From Ptiloglossa arizonensis (Eukaryota; Arthropoda; Insecta; Hymenoptera; Colletidae): a stretch of DNA of 64,000 nt. The first letter of the stretch is position 1, and each line of letters starts with the position of its first letter. The DNA is taken from positions 1 through 64,000 of the forward strand of contig NC_135060.1 in assembly GCF_051014685.1 (NCBI RefSeq), written 5' to 3'. The position numbers and the translations under genes were made by a program. Shown here piece after piece: positions 35,331-49,100 of the stretch. The notes beneath the pieces are model-generated. The model saw only the letters and a program-made list of their open reading frames with translations, did not search any database and was not told where the DNA came from.

Positions 35331-38300
35331 AGCAAACATTCCTTGTTGTGGGTTCATATTTGGAGCTCCATGTTGAGCTCTTAACTGTTGTCTAATGAAT
35401 TGTTGCCTCTGCATTCCTTGGAAAGCTCCCGGAGCACCAACAGGTGTAGCATTTGGTTGTTGTTGAGAGCTCATTAATTGGTTGGACGGTAATCGTAAGC
35501 GTAACATATGAGAAAGTGCCTGTTTCGATTGATTCATGCCTGGTCTGTCATATCTTTGTCCAACTGGAGTTGGCGGTAATTGTTGGCCATATCCATATTG
35601 TTGAGCTGGTGTATGAGTTTGTTGATTGGTATACCATTGTTGCTGATGCTGCGGTGGTTGACCAGTAAACATTCCAGGTTGTTGTGTTGCAGGGACTTGC
35701 TGGTTTCCAAATGCTATTTGTTGTAGTTGGTTTGGTGCTTGCTAAATACCATGCACAAAGCAATGAAGAAAATGAAGAAAAAGTGAATATTTTGAAATTA
35801 GATGGAATAAAATACCAAAATTTAAACAAACTTGAATTTGCTGTGATACAGGTGTAGTGGGTGTAGCAGCTCCTTTATTCTTTCTATTCCTTCGAGTTTT
35901 CATAGCTTTCCCCTTGCCATTAGTAACAGCACTGCTAATACCACTACTACCAACATTGCCAGTTACTCTTCCAGGAGAGTCAATACTCATTGGAGTATCA
36001 GCCTTGCCGGACTCAGATTCCTTTTTGTCTGGTTCTAAATCTTCTGGAGGTAATGGTGGTGGATCTAAATAGTGGCTAGGTAACCTAATTTGGCTGTGAG
36101 TATGATATCGTAAAAGTTTATGAGCATTTTGGTATGTAAGAGGTTTACGTTCCAATTTGACTGCTCTGAACCAAGCCCAGGAAATTGGTGCCGGATTTTT
36201 GTGACCTTCTAGTACTTCCCACGCAGATACTCTTTGAGAATCGCATACTTGCAAACCCTAATAAATTGCGTTTAATTATACAAAACGCTTTTTAATTAAA
36301 CTGTTTAATTATAGTATAAATGTAACTTTAACTTTAACTTACCTGTTTTTTATCAATGCTATCAAAGCCAGCTATCTTGTTGCCTTTTGTGTCTGTTAAA
36401 CATCCAACCGGTTCACATGTAATAACTTCCATTGTTAATTTTGGTAATGGTAGTAACTGTCTAACAAATCGGATACTTGAAGAATTTCTGTCACCAAGTT
36501 CTTTCTTCAATTTTTTCATTAAATTTTGATAATGTTTTTTATTTTCATCTTTTTCAGATTGCGAATCAGAAACTAGGGTAGAATGTATTAAGGTTGCTAG
36601 CATATCAATAACAGTGGTAAATAATTCAGAATTGTTATTTAAATCTATAACACCGTAGCTAACCAGCTGAACCAGCAAGATAGCCCAATCTGTGGTAGCA
36701 GTCGTATTCCTTTGTATAGTATCAAAAACCCCACCGACGAGACTGAATCTTAATTGTAGTGCATCCTGTAATACCTCTCTTGTTTTAGGATCTTCGGTAG
36801 CAAAATTTTTCTCTTCTTTACTGATATTCAAGAACTGCGATAACTGCGAATGTAACGACATCAGTAAACCTTCTCTTTGATCGTCTTGACCTTTAAGGCA
36901 TGTGAGTACTAGCGAAAGAAATGGTTGATGATTAAAGAGAGACGGTGATTTCGATCTACCTCTTTCACGACCAGCTGTCGTTTTCGACCAGTTACCAGAT
37001 TCTAATACTTGACCTGCTACTTTAAGAACTCGACCTTGTACTGCACTTGGCAATTTTGAAACGAGCGGTGCAACCAACCATATCGAACCAGATCGTTTAT
37101 CCAGTTTACTAGACATGGTATTCAATTGGAAAACATCAATTGCAGCTTTAGCAACTGTATCTAACCATTGTGAAAGATCATTCGATCCTGGAGAAAATTG
37201 TTTATACATAAGTTGAAGATCGAGCCATGACATTCTTAAACTCCATTGCTCTAGATTTTCTAAGATGTTTGTTATGTGAGTCTTCTGATCTATGAATGCA
37301 TCCGTAGAAGTCTCTGGGTAGCAAATCATGTGGAGCAATCGTTGAGCTTGACGATGCGTCAGCATGTTGTCAAGCAACATGTCAGAGTGACAGAGTTCTT
37401 CTGGATTTTGTAAACACCTTTCTAGTACCCATTCTTGGCTGCAAATTTGTCTCAACACGTGTTGCGCAAAGTCTGATAGTCCTTTAACATTTTCTGTAGT
37501 CATACCAGCACTACTACTAGACGAAGACATTGCTAAATCAAGCCCTAAATCATCGCCACCTCCCAGAATATCACTGGTACCTAAAATATGACTTATAGAT
37601 AATTCGCTCGGCCCACCAGTGCTCACACCACCACCAACTCCAACACTGGCTGGTCCACCTGCTTTACTTGAATGATTCATTGGTACATCTGGTTTCTTTG
37701 GTGGTTGTTTACCAGCAGTTGCGTCGGCAACAACAAGTATAGCTTTAAGTACTGCTAAAACCGGGCCGACTCTGATATTATTATGAGCAGCTGCTAGTAA
37801 GTGTCTATCGCAACTTAATTTTATGCTGTAACCTCTGGAGTTTCCATTTGGTAGAGGGTGAGGACTTGTGCTCACAGAATACAAAGCTGGTTGAGGACAT
37901 TCAACTGTTTTGAAAAGTCGTAGAAGCAAATGACATGTTAAACGTGCTCCAGCTTCAGCCTCCATATCCGCATCTCCGCGACCCTCATTGCAGGCTTTAA
38001 CTAAGGATGGCAGTGCAATATGCACGACAAAGTCTTCCAGTGAAAAGCAATGTCTTGCTGCAAAAATAAAACAATATTATAATAAGAGTACACAATGTTT
38101 GTGATGAACAAAATATAATTGTACATCGTTTACCAATTAAAATCGATGTAAATACAGCTAACGAATTATGTATACTCAAATCTTGCACATCAACTTGATT
38201 TAGGACATCAATATAAAAAGCTGAGCTATTCGAAGAACAACAGAGTGCCATAAGAACTCCAAGCCATTCAGCATTGAGTGCATTGCAACAAGCTGTTAAC

Positions 38301-41300
38301 TCCGCACAAGTTACCGCAATATCGTTCAGTTTATCGTTATCTGTTTCACTGCAAACCGCAACGATTGCATTGCAAACAAAACTGTAACGATTTGCTGGTG
38401 TCTCGTTTAGTTGTCTAGCCCATTGTGGTTCGATTTTTCCACCGCGCCTTGGACTAGTAAAAACGTCCACCATGAATTGTGAGTTATATACATGACTGGA
38501 TGTAGTTGGTTGCAATGTACTATAAAGAGCTGTTCGAATTTTTGGGTAAGCGTTACTAAATGCTTCTACACCATGTGGTTTGGTCTTTAATAAAGAACAA
38601 GACGAATATAAATCATAAAGATGTGCTAATACGCATCGTTCAGCGGAACTGCAATCACTAGGGTTGGACACATGCTTTACAATTTTACAAAGTAAATCAA
38701 ACACTGCTGTTGTCTGTTCTGGAGACACTGGAACAAATTAGATGTAGCCATCGCTCGTGCGATATAAAAGTTTTGTTTATCATTATGTAAGTTTCATGCA
38801 ACAATACTTACATAGTAGGCAACAATGATATCTTCTTAATACTCCTACAACATACAAGCTTAAGCTTGTTGTATAACTTCTAACCAGTTGGCTATTTCTA
38901 ACTGTCAACTGTGCTTCAACTTCTGGTAGCTCTTTTAAAATTTGAATACAAACATCTATCAAACCATATATATTTAGGGCTAACTCCATTAAATCGAAAA
39001 GAAATGCTACATGTTCTTGTACTGGTAAATATGACGATCCAACCAGTGCAAATGTATTTAACATTTCAATAACTTGAGTCGCGCATTGCCATGTCACTAC
39101 ATGTTGGTCAAAGTAACTCAAGTTTTGAAACTTTAATGTAATCGCCTCAAAATTGAATTCACTACGGGAATGTTTTTTCACTTTTCCACCTTCTGCAACG
39201 TCAATACTAAATTTCTTGCCAAATAATTTACAGACTTCCTTTGTCATTTTTTTAACAACATGCCTAGCTTCATCTCTGACACGTCCTACTCCATAGAGTA
39301 GTACATGCCGTTGATTACAGTCGTGTTGACTACACGTTTCATCCTTTAAACACAACATTTATAATGCTTCAGTGTGTTATCATCATAATTATCTACAATT
39401 CACAAACAAGGAAATAAATTATATTGATTACCTGTGGCAATGGAAAATGGGTTGTATATAATAAATGTCTACTATGACTTGATGGCATTTTAGAATCAAG
39501 TCCTTCTTGAGTTCCATGCCCGGCTAGTGCGTCTTCTTTGGGACTATCAGGAGCATCCATACTATTTTGTTGATCTTCTTTAATGTGTTGTAGGAGCTTG
39601 TCCAAATCATCATCAATTTTACTATCATCATAATCCATTGTTCGTCCGTGATCTGTTACCTCTAATTTTGCTGGTTTTAAGTCTATTCCTGGAAATAAGC
39701 TATCTTCGTCAATTGGTTCTCGATTACTTGGAGTTCCGGGTTTGCTGGCTGCAGGACCTAAATATTTAAAGGCGCCGTAAATGTAAGAAATATTTTTTAT
39801 CCGAGTAGCCAGAGTAATCAACAGTTAAAAAGTGATTCACTGTACCTTGTATAAGGTCTCCTCTAGAGATAAGGGTACACATGTATGCATCGTGTGAAAA
39901 CACATCGTGTCTAATTAATTCTGAAAATAAGTGAACCAAATTCGTAAACTGAACTTTTGATTGAGCTGATGTATTATCTAATACCGGGGCGTCCATGTCC
40001 AAGAACTTCATAAGCAATGGTTGAAAAATTGGAAGTACAGGTGGATTTCCATTACTACAGACGCTATCTTTATCATCATTATCATTCGTTTCTCCAGTAA
40101 CATCGCTTTGTCGTTTCTCAAGTAGTTTTGCGACTGCCATTGCTCTATGTTCTCCCCATCGTTCAGCACTTACAGCCCACTCACATAAAATTTCAACTAC
40201 AGCCGAATCTTGTTGTGGATTATATTCCGTTTTTGTATCTCGTTCATTAGCATTATCTTTTGGAGAAGATGTAAATATTTTAGCATACAAAGTGTCTAAT
40301 GAATTATTAGAATCCATTCTGTCAAAACTGTGCCGATCTAGGGCATCTAAAGCAGCCAGTACTTTAGTTGTCGTTATTCCAGCGCTGCTTTGTTGCCATT
40401 TATCACACGACCATTTGCCTTCCGCAGCCTGAGATCTTGCTCGAATGTTTTCTTGGGCAATTTTTAACTGCTTTAATATAGGATTAGTCGCACTTGCAGG
40501 TGGGCATGGCAAAGCTGTTGGAGGGTATGACAAGTAGTCCAAAGGGGAACCATTTAGTACAGATGGAGCTTTTCCTTCGCCAACGCTATTCCATACCAAT
40601 GCTGTTGGACACTCCAATGTAATAACCTAAATAATAATCAATATCTTTACCTATTATATTAACAAATTTATATTATATACAATACAATGAAATTAATGAA
40701 ACTATAATATTATTGTGTTACTACAATCTTATTTTTATACTGGATATTTTTAACAAAAACTAATTTATTGTTACCTGTATTATTGTTGATAAACTATATA
40801 TCACATCTCTGTGATGTGGACATGATAAGTAGTCATTAAAAGCAGCAGTTAATGGGTTTGGTGTTTGACTAGCAGTGGCAGTTTCTTTTCCACCATTAAC
40901 ATCACTTTTGCTTATGGACGGACTTTGTGGACTGCCATTGGATTCTACATTAGTACACATGTGTGCTAATTTACGACAGCATAAATACGCCAAACGTCTG
41001 GCTAATAATTCGGACTGCACAAATTCTTCCAAATATTGTAACGCCAATGGCAATAAAAGTTTCAAAATACCATCCTCTGAAGGAGAAGATTTAATTTTGT
41101 CTAATAATTCTAAAATCCATTGTAGTAATTCCTGCCTATCTAATAAACCTTCTTCAAACATATACTTTGCCAACTGTACGCAATAATGCCATTGCTTTAA
41201 AGCTAATTTATGTTCCTCGTTCATGGTACTTCCAGATGTTGCCTGATTATTTGAATTTGGTGTAGTTGGTTGATTAGTAGCAGTTCCATTATTATTATTA

Positions 41301-42644
41301 GTATTACAATTAACATTATTGTTACTGTTGTTGTTACTGTTATTATTTCCAGAACTATTACCATTACAGGAATTATTTGTAATACCATTATTACTAGTGC
41401 TGTTTGTCACATGGCTATTTATATAATAATATTCCTGCAACTTTGAAAGTTGATCTTTCAAGAATTTGATAAGCGTTCCTGTCCATTCTGAATAAAGAAA
41501 CAAAAGGATAAATTATTAATTGAAATTATTATAATATTCAAAAAAATAGTATCTTTATTACGTGTGTCATTGGTTATACAAGTTATTTAATTAGTAAGTT
41601 AAATAATTTAAATTACAAAAAAATGAAAATTAAGTTTAGAAAAAAATGTTCTACATAATCATTGAGTCAGAGTATTGTGAGGTCGATCCTGATCTGATCA
41701 CACAGTCATCATGTATAGTCGTCACGTTTGGTACCTCATCTTGACGAACTATAGTTCAATGTGGATGCCAAAAAGTTTCATATTATTTTAAAAATAAAAG
41801 CTGATTGGGAATCTGACTATGGAATTAAAATAAAAACTCCCAAAACATTTAAATCAAAAGAAAATTTCAATGAAAGTCATAAATTCTTGTGTTATGCCAC
41901 TTTGCAGAAAGTATTGAACCATCATTATTAATAATCGTGTACACGCAATTGATGCAATATTAAACATATACATAAAAAAAAAAAATAAGATCTTGATTAT
42001 AAACACATACAAATTTTTGAGCAGTTAAATTCTTTGTTTTTCTCTTTAAATAGGTTCACCCACGTACAAAGTAAATTATAGATAATTACGTATCATTTAC
42101 CTGTAGTTGGATCAGGTAATTGTCGTTTTTTTATTTTGGCCTCCGAAACTGCTACTGTGTAAGCTGAGCTAAGTTTAATAAACCAAGCTGCTCTTAGCAT
42201 TGGTACTTGATATTCACAGAGCATCATGAATATTTCTTCTTTCTTATTAAAATTAGGAGCTTTCTTTGCAAGAGCTATTAGTGGTTTGCACCCAGACAAA
42301 TCTTTGAACCATGCCTCAATGCCATTTTTTGTTCTTGCAGTTACTGGCCAGAAGTTATCCTTTGGATTAATTTGTTGTCTTTTCCTTCCTGTATCCGGCA
42401 TTGTTGAAAGCTCCTCCTTCTTTGCAAGAATTGCATTAAAGTATGCTCCCACTTTAGCGGCAGTGACATTGCAATGTCTTGCAGTCCCAAATTCATCAGA
42501 TAACTGAGGCATTGTAGCAAATCCATGTTTAACATTTATAGAAGTGAGTTCGTCTTCTTTTTGTTTGGGTTCTTGAGGATAGACGTCAGGCGGCCCTAGT
42601 CTAGGCCGTTTTAGCGGCCGTTTTTCATACAATATTCCCATCAT
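33901..42644 (-). CDS. kto: MED12 (kohtalo), Mediator CDK8-kinase-module subunit
   Basis: Twelve minus-strand exons, 5' to 3': 42101-42644, 40775-41487, 39846-40626, 39432-39757, 38812-39343, 38134-38727, 36343-38057, 35832-36257, 35267-35741, 34665-34930, 34436-34597, 33901-34107; 2246 residues (human 2177). The N-terminus keeps the CDK8-activating segment RPLKRPRLGPPDVYPQ and LTSINVKHGF; the position equal to human Gln43 is His and the next Gly is kept. The LCEWAV domain motif is at about 566-571. SAERC.LAHLYDLYSSC, ENPANRYSFVCNA-like, QPFLSLVLTCLKGQD and YHTH..PLPPED blocks follow in the human order. An Asn-rich stretch at about 210-249 and a Gln-rich tail from about 1878 (CAG/CAA mixed) are insect-style additions. 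MED12 links cyclin C-CDK8 to MED13 and Mediator and modulates Wnt, Notch and other transcription programmes in the nucleus. Confidence 0.98.
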
Positions 42645-43258
42645 GGTACACGGAAATTATCAAAATTGACTGCCGACTATCGACATCATTTGCGTATATA
42701 ATAAAATAGTTCTAACGTTTAAGATTCATTTTCGAGGTTGTGAGCGACATATAACCTTCGTTAATGACATATTTACAATTACTCAACACCGTAAACCGTA
42801 ACGCAACGGCACTGTCATTACGCATACGAAAGCTTCCAGGTGGCGTATTGCTATTGAAATTGTAAACCTGAAAATACATAAATAGCATGTATAGATAACT
42901 ACATTTCAAACGATCGTATTTCTTTATCTATTTCAATAAATTAATATAAACCAACCGAGAATGTATACCTGGATATCGCAACATCTTCGGAATGCACTCT
43001 GATGTTACCAGTACTGTAAACTTTTCCAATAATTTAATGATACTTCTATGTATTGATGGTCAAACGATGGCATTATCGGTTGAATAAATAATCAATAAAT
43101 TAAAATAAATAAATGGCCTAAAAGATTGTATTTATTATTGGAATGAATACATTGCATTGAAAGTACAAAGTACACGAATGACTACGTTTACACCGTCCGG
43201 TTTACGCCGAAGTTATAATATCGATATATACTGGGAAACATTAAATCTTAGCATCTAG
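42645..43258. other. MED12 upstream region
   Basis: Holds the MED12 promoter. A minus-strand frame at 42712-42909 shows no family features and is probably 5' leader or chance. Confidence 0.4.
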
Positions 43259-43344
43259 GGGAAAGTCACCAGTTGCGGCACCAACCGAGACCACGTCTTC
43301 TTCGGGCAAGAGTCTTGAGTGATGTCATAATTGGTGACTTTCTC
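43259..43344. ncRNA. Candidate hairpin RNA 1 (pre-miRNA-like inverted repeat)
   Basis: The arm at 43259-43274 (GGGAAAGTCACCAGTT) pairs with 43329-43344 (AATTGGTGACTTTCTC) over 16 positions with two G-U pairs. The enclosed ~54 bases pair only weakly. Total span 86 nt. No known microRNA is recognised; the claim is structural only. Confidence 0.3.
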
Positions 43345-43397
43345 TTGGAAAATAGAAATTGAGTTTCCCAGTGTACAAGATTCATTCCCGCTACAAA

Positions 43398-43480
43398 GGA
43401 ATGTCACTAATTCCGTACCAACCAAGACACATCTCTCTTCTCGGTATGTGTTTAGTTAATACGAAGCCAGTGACATTCGG
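43398..43480. ncRNA. Candidate hairpin RNA 2 (pre-miRNA-like)
   Basis: A near-continuous ~83-nt hairpin. GAATGTCACT (43399-43408) pairs perfectly with AGTGACATTC (43469-43478). CGTA (about 43414) pairs with TACG (about 43460). AAGACACAT (43424-43432) pairs with ATGTGTTTA (43446-43454), with one wobble and an end mismatch, around a ~13-nt loop. Size and shape fit a microRNA precursor. It is related in sequence to hairpin 1 (GTCAC plus CCGTACCAACC versus GCGGCACCAACC). Confidence 0.35.
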
Positions 43481-46117
43481 ATGTCTATTTGGGAACGATT
43501 GCTGCCTTGAGAGAAAAAAGTTACTAGTTCCACTTACCTTTTCTCCTTTGCAGCGCACAACTTGATTTTGCGCACACAATCACTTGACGGAGCGATTTTT
43601 ATTTTTTTAAAACATGTAAGTAAAACCATGTGTGAGTAATCGTATAAATTGATATAAAATAACAATACTCTTTCAATATCTCCACAAATTGAATAATTTC
43701 AAATAAATTATCAATTTAAGGATTAGATTATTACTCATTAAAAATATTTAATTATGCTTTGACAATTAATTTTAATAGATGAAACCTATAAATGACAAGT
43801 AATAAAATGTCAATTTATATATTTTCTGACTGTGTTTACAAATCATTTTTCTGACCAGACCATACTGAAATAAAAATAATAATTATTTCATTGTATAATA
43901 TGTAAAAAGTTGTATACCAATATTAATAGGTAATTATGAACAGGCAATCTGTGACCATCATTTAATGCTTCTAGGAATCTGAATACTACTTTTGTTTTTT
44001 CCTCCACGAATCAACAAATTTATAAATTCAACCAAAAGTTTAATATCTCTTTATGTAATTATTTATGCATACTTTTAAGATTCATATCATCTAAACAGCC
44101 TGAACATGTGAAAACCATTGATATGTGCGAATCTTAGAGTATGCATTATAATGCTTTCAAATATAAAAAACATACAGCATACATTAGAATGCATAAAAAT
44201 ATACATAGTATGCACATTATATGAAATGACAACTTAGGTACTTAATTATACTATGTGTTATATGTTTAATACATTTTGGAATATTATAATGTATGTTGTA
44301 CATTCTTTATATTTTAATGTATTGTTAAGCACACTGTATTTGTTTATTTTCTAAAATATTATAGTGAATGCTATACACTCATTACTTTTAAGTCTTGTAC
44401 ATACTTACTGTATGTTCATTTAAATATTGTAATGTATATTGTGCATTCTCCACGTGTTAATAGTTGTCAATGGTTTTTGCATATTGTATACTGTATATAT
44501 TATATAATGTATTTTCCACATTTTAATGTATTAAGTAAATATACATAATATATTCATATATATTATTTAACTAAATCTGGAACATATCAGTTACATGTAT
44601 TAAAACTAATTCTCAAAACGTAACTAATGACAGAGTATTGTGACTTTTTGTCGATTTATAGAATTTTCCTAACGTAGATTGATTGCAAAAATTATTATTT
44701 GTTAAAAGGTAATTTATAGTTAGATATTTCGGAAGGTTAAAGTCGGTAGTTAACGAGTAAAATGCTTTTGCGCAGTCGCTAAACACTTTCGCACGTGAGA
44801 ACAAAGCGACTGATAATGTGTACCGCGAAAAAGGAGTAGCCTGCAGTGGTGATTACTAGTAACTTTCTTCTCAGATGGTAAGAATAGTGTTCGAATCTTT
44901 TCTTTTTCTTTTAAAATCTTCTTTAGTGATTATTTTAAATTTCTAATTGTGATAACTCAACGAAGGTACAAAAAAGTATGTATGTGAAATTACGCAATTA
45001 AATTGGCGTTAAAAATAAATCTTAAAGTAATATTTAGCAAACAATAATAAAATCTTTTATCAGAATAAGTATATCAGTACATTGGACAATTAAGGTGCTA
45101 ACACGAACATTATGTAAAATATTCTACATTTATTTATTTGGAAAGATGTATGTATATCAGCACTGCCCACTGTAGGAGCTTCTCACGTATTTCCTTTTCT
45201 TTTCAATCGATTCTTAGACGTTCAGATACCTATGTTGTTGAAGAAATCGCACGACACTAAAGTTAGTTGAGCAAGCGTCTCCGTCTAAGAAACCTGACAG
45301 ACGTGCGCGACATACATATAGTATCTTGTATTTAGGCGGGAGACAGGAGTGGAAGAACTCCGAAACTGTCATGAGGACAGCACTGTCTATATTATAATTT
45401 TTTCTAGTGATTATTTTTAGATTTTTAATAGTGTCAATTAAATGAAATTGTATAATAAAGTTAATGTTAAAAATTACTCTCAGATAATATCTATTTAGTA
45501 AGGTATGATAAAATTTAATTGTACAGAAATACATTTAAAGACTATTATATTAAATTCTAAATAAATCAAATTATACACTACATGTATAATTTTTATACTT
45601 TACTGTTTCGATTATATCACTATAAAATTATATGTAATCAGTTATTTTGATAAAAATAAGCTGAAACAAGTACAATTGTCCTTTTAGTAATATTTTAAAG
45701 ATAAACATTGAAAACGACACATAAGAGAAAAAAATCCCTAAAAAGTAATAATAATCCCTTGTAAGTAGAGTATCTAATGAAATTAATTGTCCTGTGAAAG
45801 TTTCAAGTTTGCTCTTCGTTTTGTCTTTATGTTTTGAATGTCAAAATTTCCATGAAATTGAGTAATATAGAAATTAATTGGTACATTTTATTGAGTTTAC
45901 TGGATCATTAAGTGCTGATTCTGTCTATAAATAAAGCACATGTAATAAAGCAAATAGGAACGATTATTTTTAAATAAACATGCGTCAAAATGTTTTTAAG
46001 GCGATTGTGTTCGAATTAATTATCAGTCCTTTTCACCGTAAAATAAATGTCATTGAAGTTTTCGTGGGACTGCGTTGTAACATAATTTAATTTCTCTGTC
46101 AGACCAGACTAACTAAT
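43481..46117. other. Intergenic region between MED12 and DAXX-like gene
   Basis: AT-rich, about 2.6 kb. It contains further arms related to the hairpins (AAAAAGTTACTAGTTCCAC at about 43515; TTACTAGTAACTTTCTTCTC at about 44855) and a degenerate AT-rich tandem repeat at 44278-44545. No coding gene recognised; short frames such as 45214-45534 (minus) lack family features. Confidence 0.5.
44278..44545. repeat. Degenerate AT-rich tandem repeat, period about 72 bp
   Basis: Four imperfect copies begin near 44280, 44355, 44424 and 44497, each with an ATATT.TA.TG.AT core, then TGTACATTC, TATACACTC, TGTGCATTC or a similar word, and often TTTTAATGTATT. Divergence is high, so the edges are approximate. 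Confidence 0.45.
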
Positions 46118-49100
46118 ATGGAGAAGGATGAAATTATTTGTATCTCATCGGATGATGATGAAGAAGCAGGAAAGGTTTGCACGTTTTGCTTCATTGTGAT
46201 GTGTTCAGTTGTTTAATTTAAACTTTATATTAGTACCGTATGAACTTTAAACGATCTCTTACGATTTGGTTGATTTTTTAGCATTAACAAGCTAAAAGCA
46301 CAAAAGTACAAATTAGAAAGTGTGAAAGCTCCAAAAGTTGTATACCATTAATTGTTACAGAATAAAAGCAGTGGAAAAGAAACATCTGTCACCGCACAAT
46401 TGAAAAATAAATGTTATTCCCATGTGAAAATGGAGATCCTACCAAATGAGAATCAAAAAGTAACATCTTGTGGGCAAAAGAGAAAAGCGTACGAAATGAT
46501 TGATGTCGATGAAAATGATTTCGAAGGGATTAAAAAAGTGATCTCAGGTGATGAAGAAAATAATGTTGTGTCATCTGATGTAAAAAAGAATTTTGATGAA
46601 TGTATAAGTGTGCGAGGAAATGAAAAATCGGTATCAATATTGAGACCAAAATTGGTCGTAAAAGAACGAAAATCATTTTCTCCTGTATTACAGGACATAT
46701 TTCCTATGTTCATTAGTTTGTGCTTACAAAAGGATCGCTCAGAAGATATGAAAACTATCACTAATAAGTTAAAGAGACGTTACGAACAGCTGGATCCAGC
46801 ATATGCAAATTCTGAAGCTTTTATTACGTTTTTGAATGAAAAAAGAAACGACATTGCAAGTAGTTCGAATAAATTATTTGTTTATATCTCAGAAGTGATG
46901 AACGAAATGAAAAACAGCTGTAACGGGGTATCTATCTTATTGAACGGCAAAAACTGCACTTCTAATGTAAAGAAACCGAATAATAGAAATCTAAATGTAC
47001 CTGGTACGTCGTCTTCAAAATTAGCGAGTACGAATAATAGTGAAATTAATAATCGTATGCAAGGAACTAGTGAAAGTAACGAAGAAAATCAGGCAAAATA
47101 TAATGCTGCGCAAAAAGAAATTAATGTATTATTAAAAGCAATGAAAAAGTGTGAAAAATATATTAAAGTACTGGAAGAGTCGGAAATAAATTTTGACGAT
47201 GAAAATAATAGCAGTTATATAAAGTTAGAGAAATATAGGTATCGAATGGTGGAACTTTATAACAAACTTTGCGAATGTACCGGAGAGAATGCCGATGCAG
47301 GACGGCAATACTTACGGCCGAAGCACTTTAGTAGAACTGGAATTGTCGCGGTAGATCATGCTATTACAAGCTTTATTAACTCCAAAATATCGAAGAGAAG
47401 TAAACTTAAGAAAGTCGGTGCTTACGCGAGTGCACTGATATTTCCAGATTATAGTGACATTTTACAATGTGTTAAAAAATGTAACGATTTACACAATTTA
47501 AGGTTGGATAATAAAAAACAGCAACACATTGGTAAGTTGTTAAATTTTTGAATGTTTCTTGAATGAAAATTTCATGTATTCTTTTCTTACGATTTGTTAC
47601 AGCAAAGAATGCATTTACCGAATTGGGAGAACATTTACAACGTTCCCGACGCAATGATTATTGGGACACGTTTTCTTTGTTTCTTGAAAATAAAGAAGAC
47701 GATCCTGCATTAAAAGATCCACAGTTAGCTGAAAAATTAACAAAGAACAAGTTAGAGGGTGAGAATCGATTGACAAATGTATTTCAGATGTACGTGAAGA
47801 AACAAGAAGAAATGAAGAGCCACTTTTTTGATACTAAATCATCATCTAACAACGAGGAAGAAAAAGAAGATAGTGCGGATAACGACATGGAAGACAGTAA
47901 CGACGAAGACAACGATGTCAACGAAGACGATACAACTTTGAAGGCAAATACGGATAAATCTAGTACGGAGGAAGATGAAATTAGTTTAGATGGTACAAAA
48001 GTTTTTAAATATAACACAGATACAACTAACAAAACTAGTATAGATGTAACTGATTTTGACATTATAGAGATAAACGAAAAATGTCAAACGGATGCCAATG
48101 ATAGATTAAAGGACATTAACGATGATAAGTTAGAATTAACAAACACAGGTGATGTTGTAAACACTGAAAATGATAATTTAAAATCAACAACTTCTGGCAA
48201 TGTTGTAAACACTAACGATGATAATTTAAAATCGACAAACCCTGACGATATTGTAAACATTCCTAGTTATAAAAGTAATTCTAAATCAGAGCGAACGAAT
48301 GAAAATGATGCAACACCATCGTCCAATATTTCACCTAATTTAACATTATCTGCTAAAGTAGATACTAAAATCCTTATCGATAGAGCAAAAGGTTAGTGTA
48401 AAAACGTAATATTGATGAAAAAGAATTAATCATCGAATAAATAAAAGGAAGCGTTTAGATTTTATGTATGTGTGTTATAGAGAATGAGCCTAATATTATG
48501 ATCGAAGAGTCGACGGATGATAAGCCATTAGGAGAAGAAAAGCCGTTGCTACGAGTACGTTCTTTTGCTAAACCTCCTACAACATGGGAAGACGTACATG
48601 AGAAAATAGATAAAGCAACGGTAGACGAAAGTACCTTGATTAACAGCGGTATCGTAGACCTTACAAACGATACATTAAACCAAAATTCAACTTCTACTAA
48701 ATGCACGACAATTCATATCGGATCTAAAGTACTTCCTATTATGAAAGGTAAATTCAAGACGTTGGTGATACCGGCAGGTAAAAGTATAATTAAGGTAAAA
48801 AACATTACAAACAATTACGTGAGACTGAATTCTCAAGACATAGATTCAAGTAACGCAGCAAAATTACAGAAAGTTCAAGCTGTAACATCTTTGCACAAAG
48901 TAGTAGGTATAAACAGAGGTTCTACGATCGTGCGTCTACCGTCTAATCAATCTAGTAATCAGCAAACGAACACTAGTAATCAGGGAAAAGATTTATTAGC
49001 GAAACAAAGTAGCCCGATCATACAAATTCCCCACTCCAACCAAACAATATTATTAACCACAAAACAAAAGGAAAGTAGCTTGCAGTCTTCAACGACAAAT

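Noticed and set aside
33933..35395. Leu/Val-rich plus-strand frames (33933-34235, 34794-35015, 35177-35395)
   Set aside because: Antisense shadows of the MED12 Gln-rich exons.
42712..42909. 65-codon minus-strand frame upstream of MED12
   Set aside because: No similarity recognised and no link by splice sites to MED12, whose conserved N-terminus starts at 42644.
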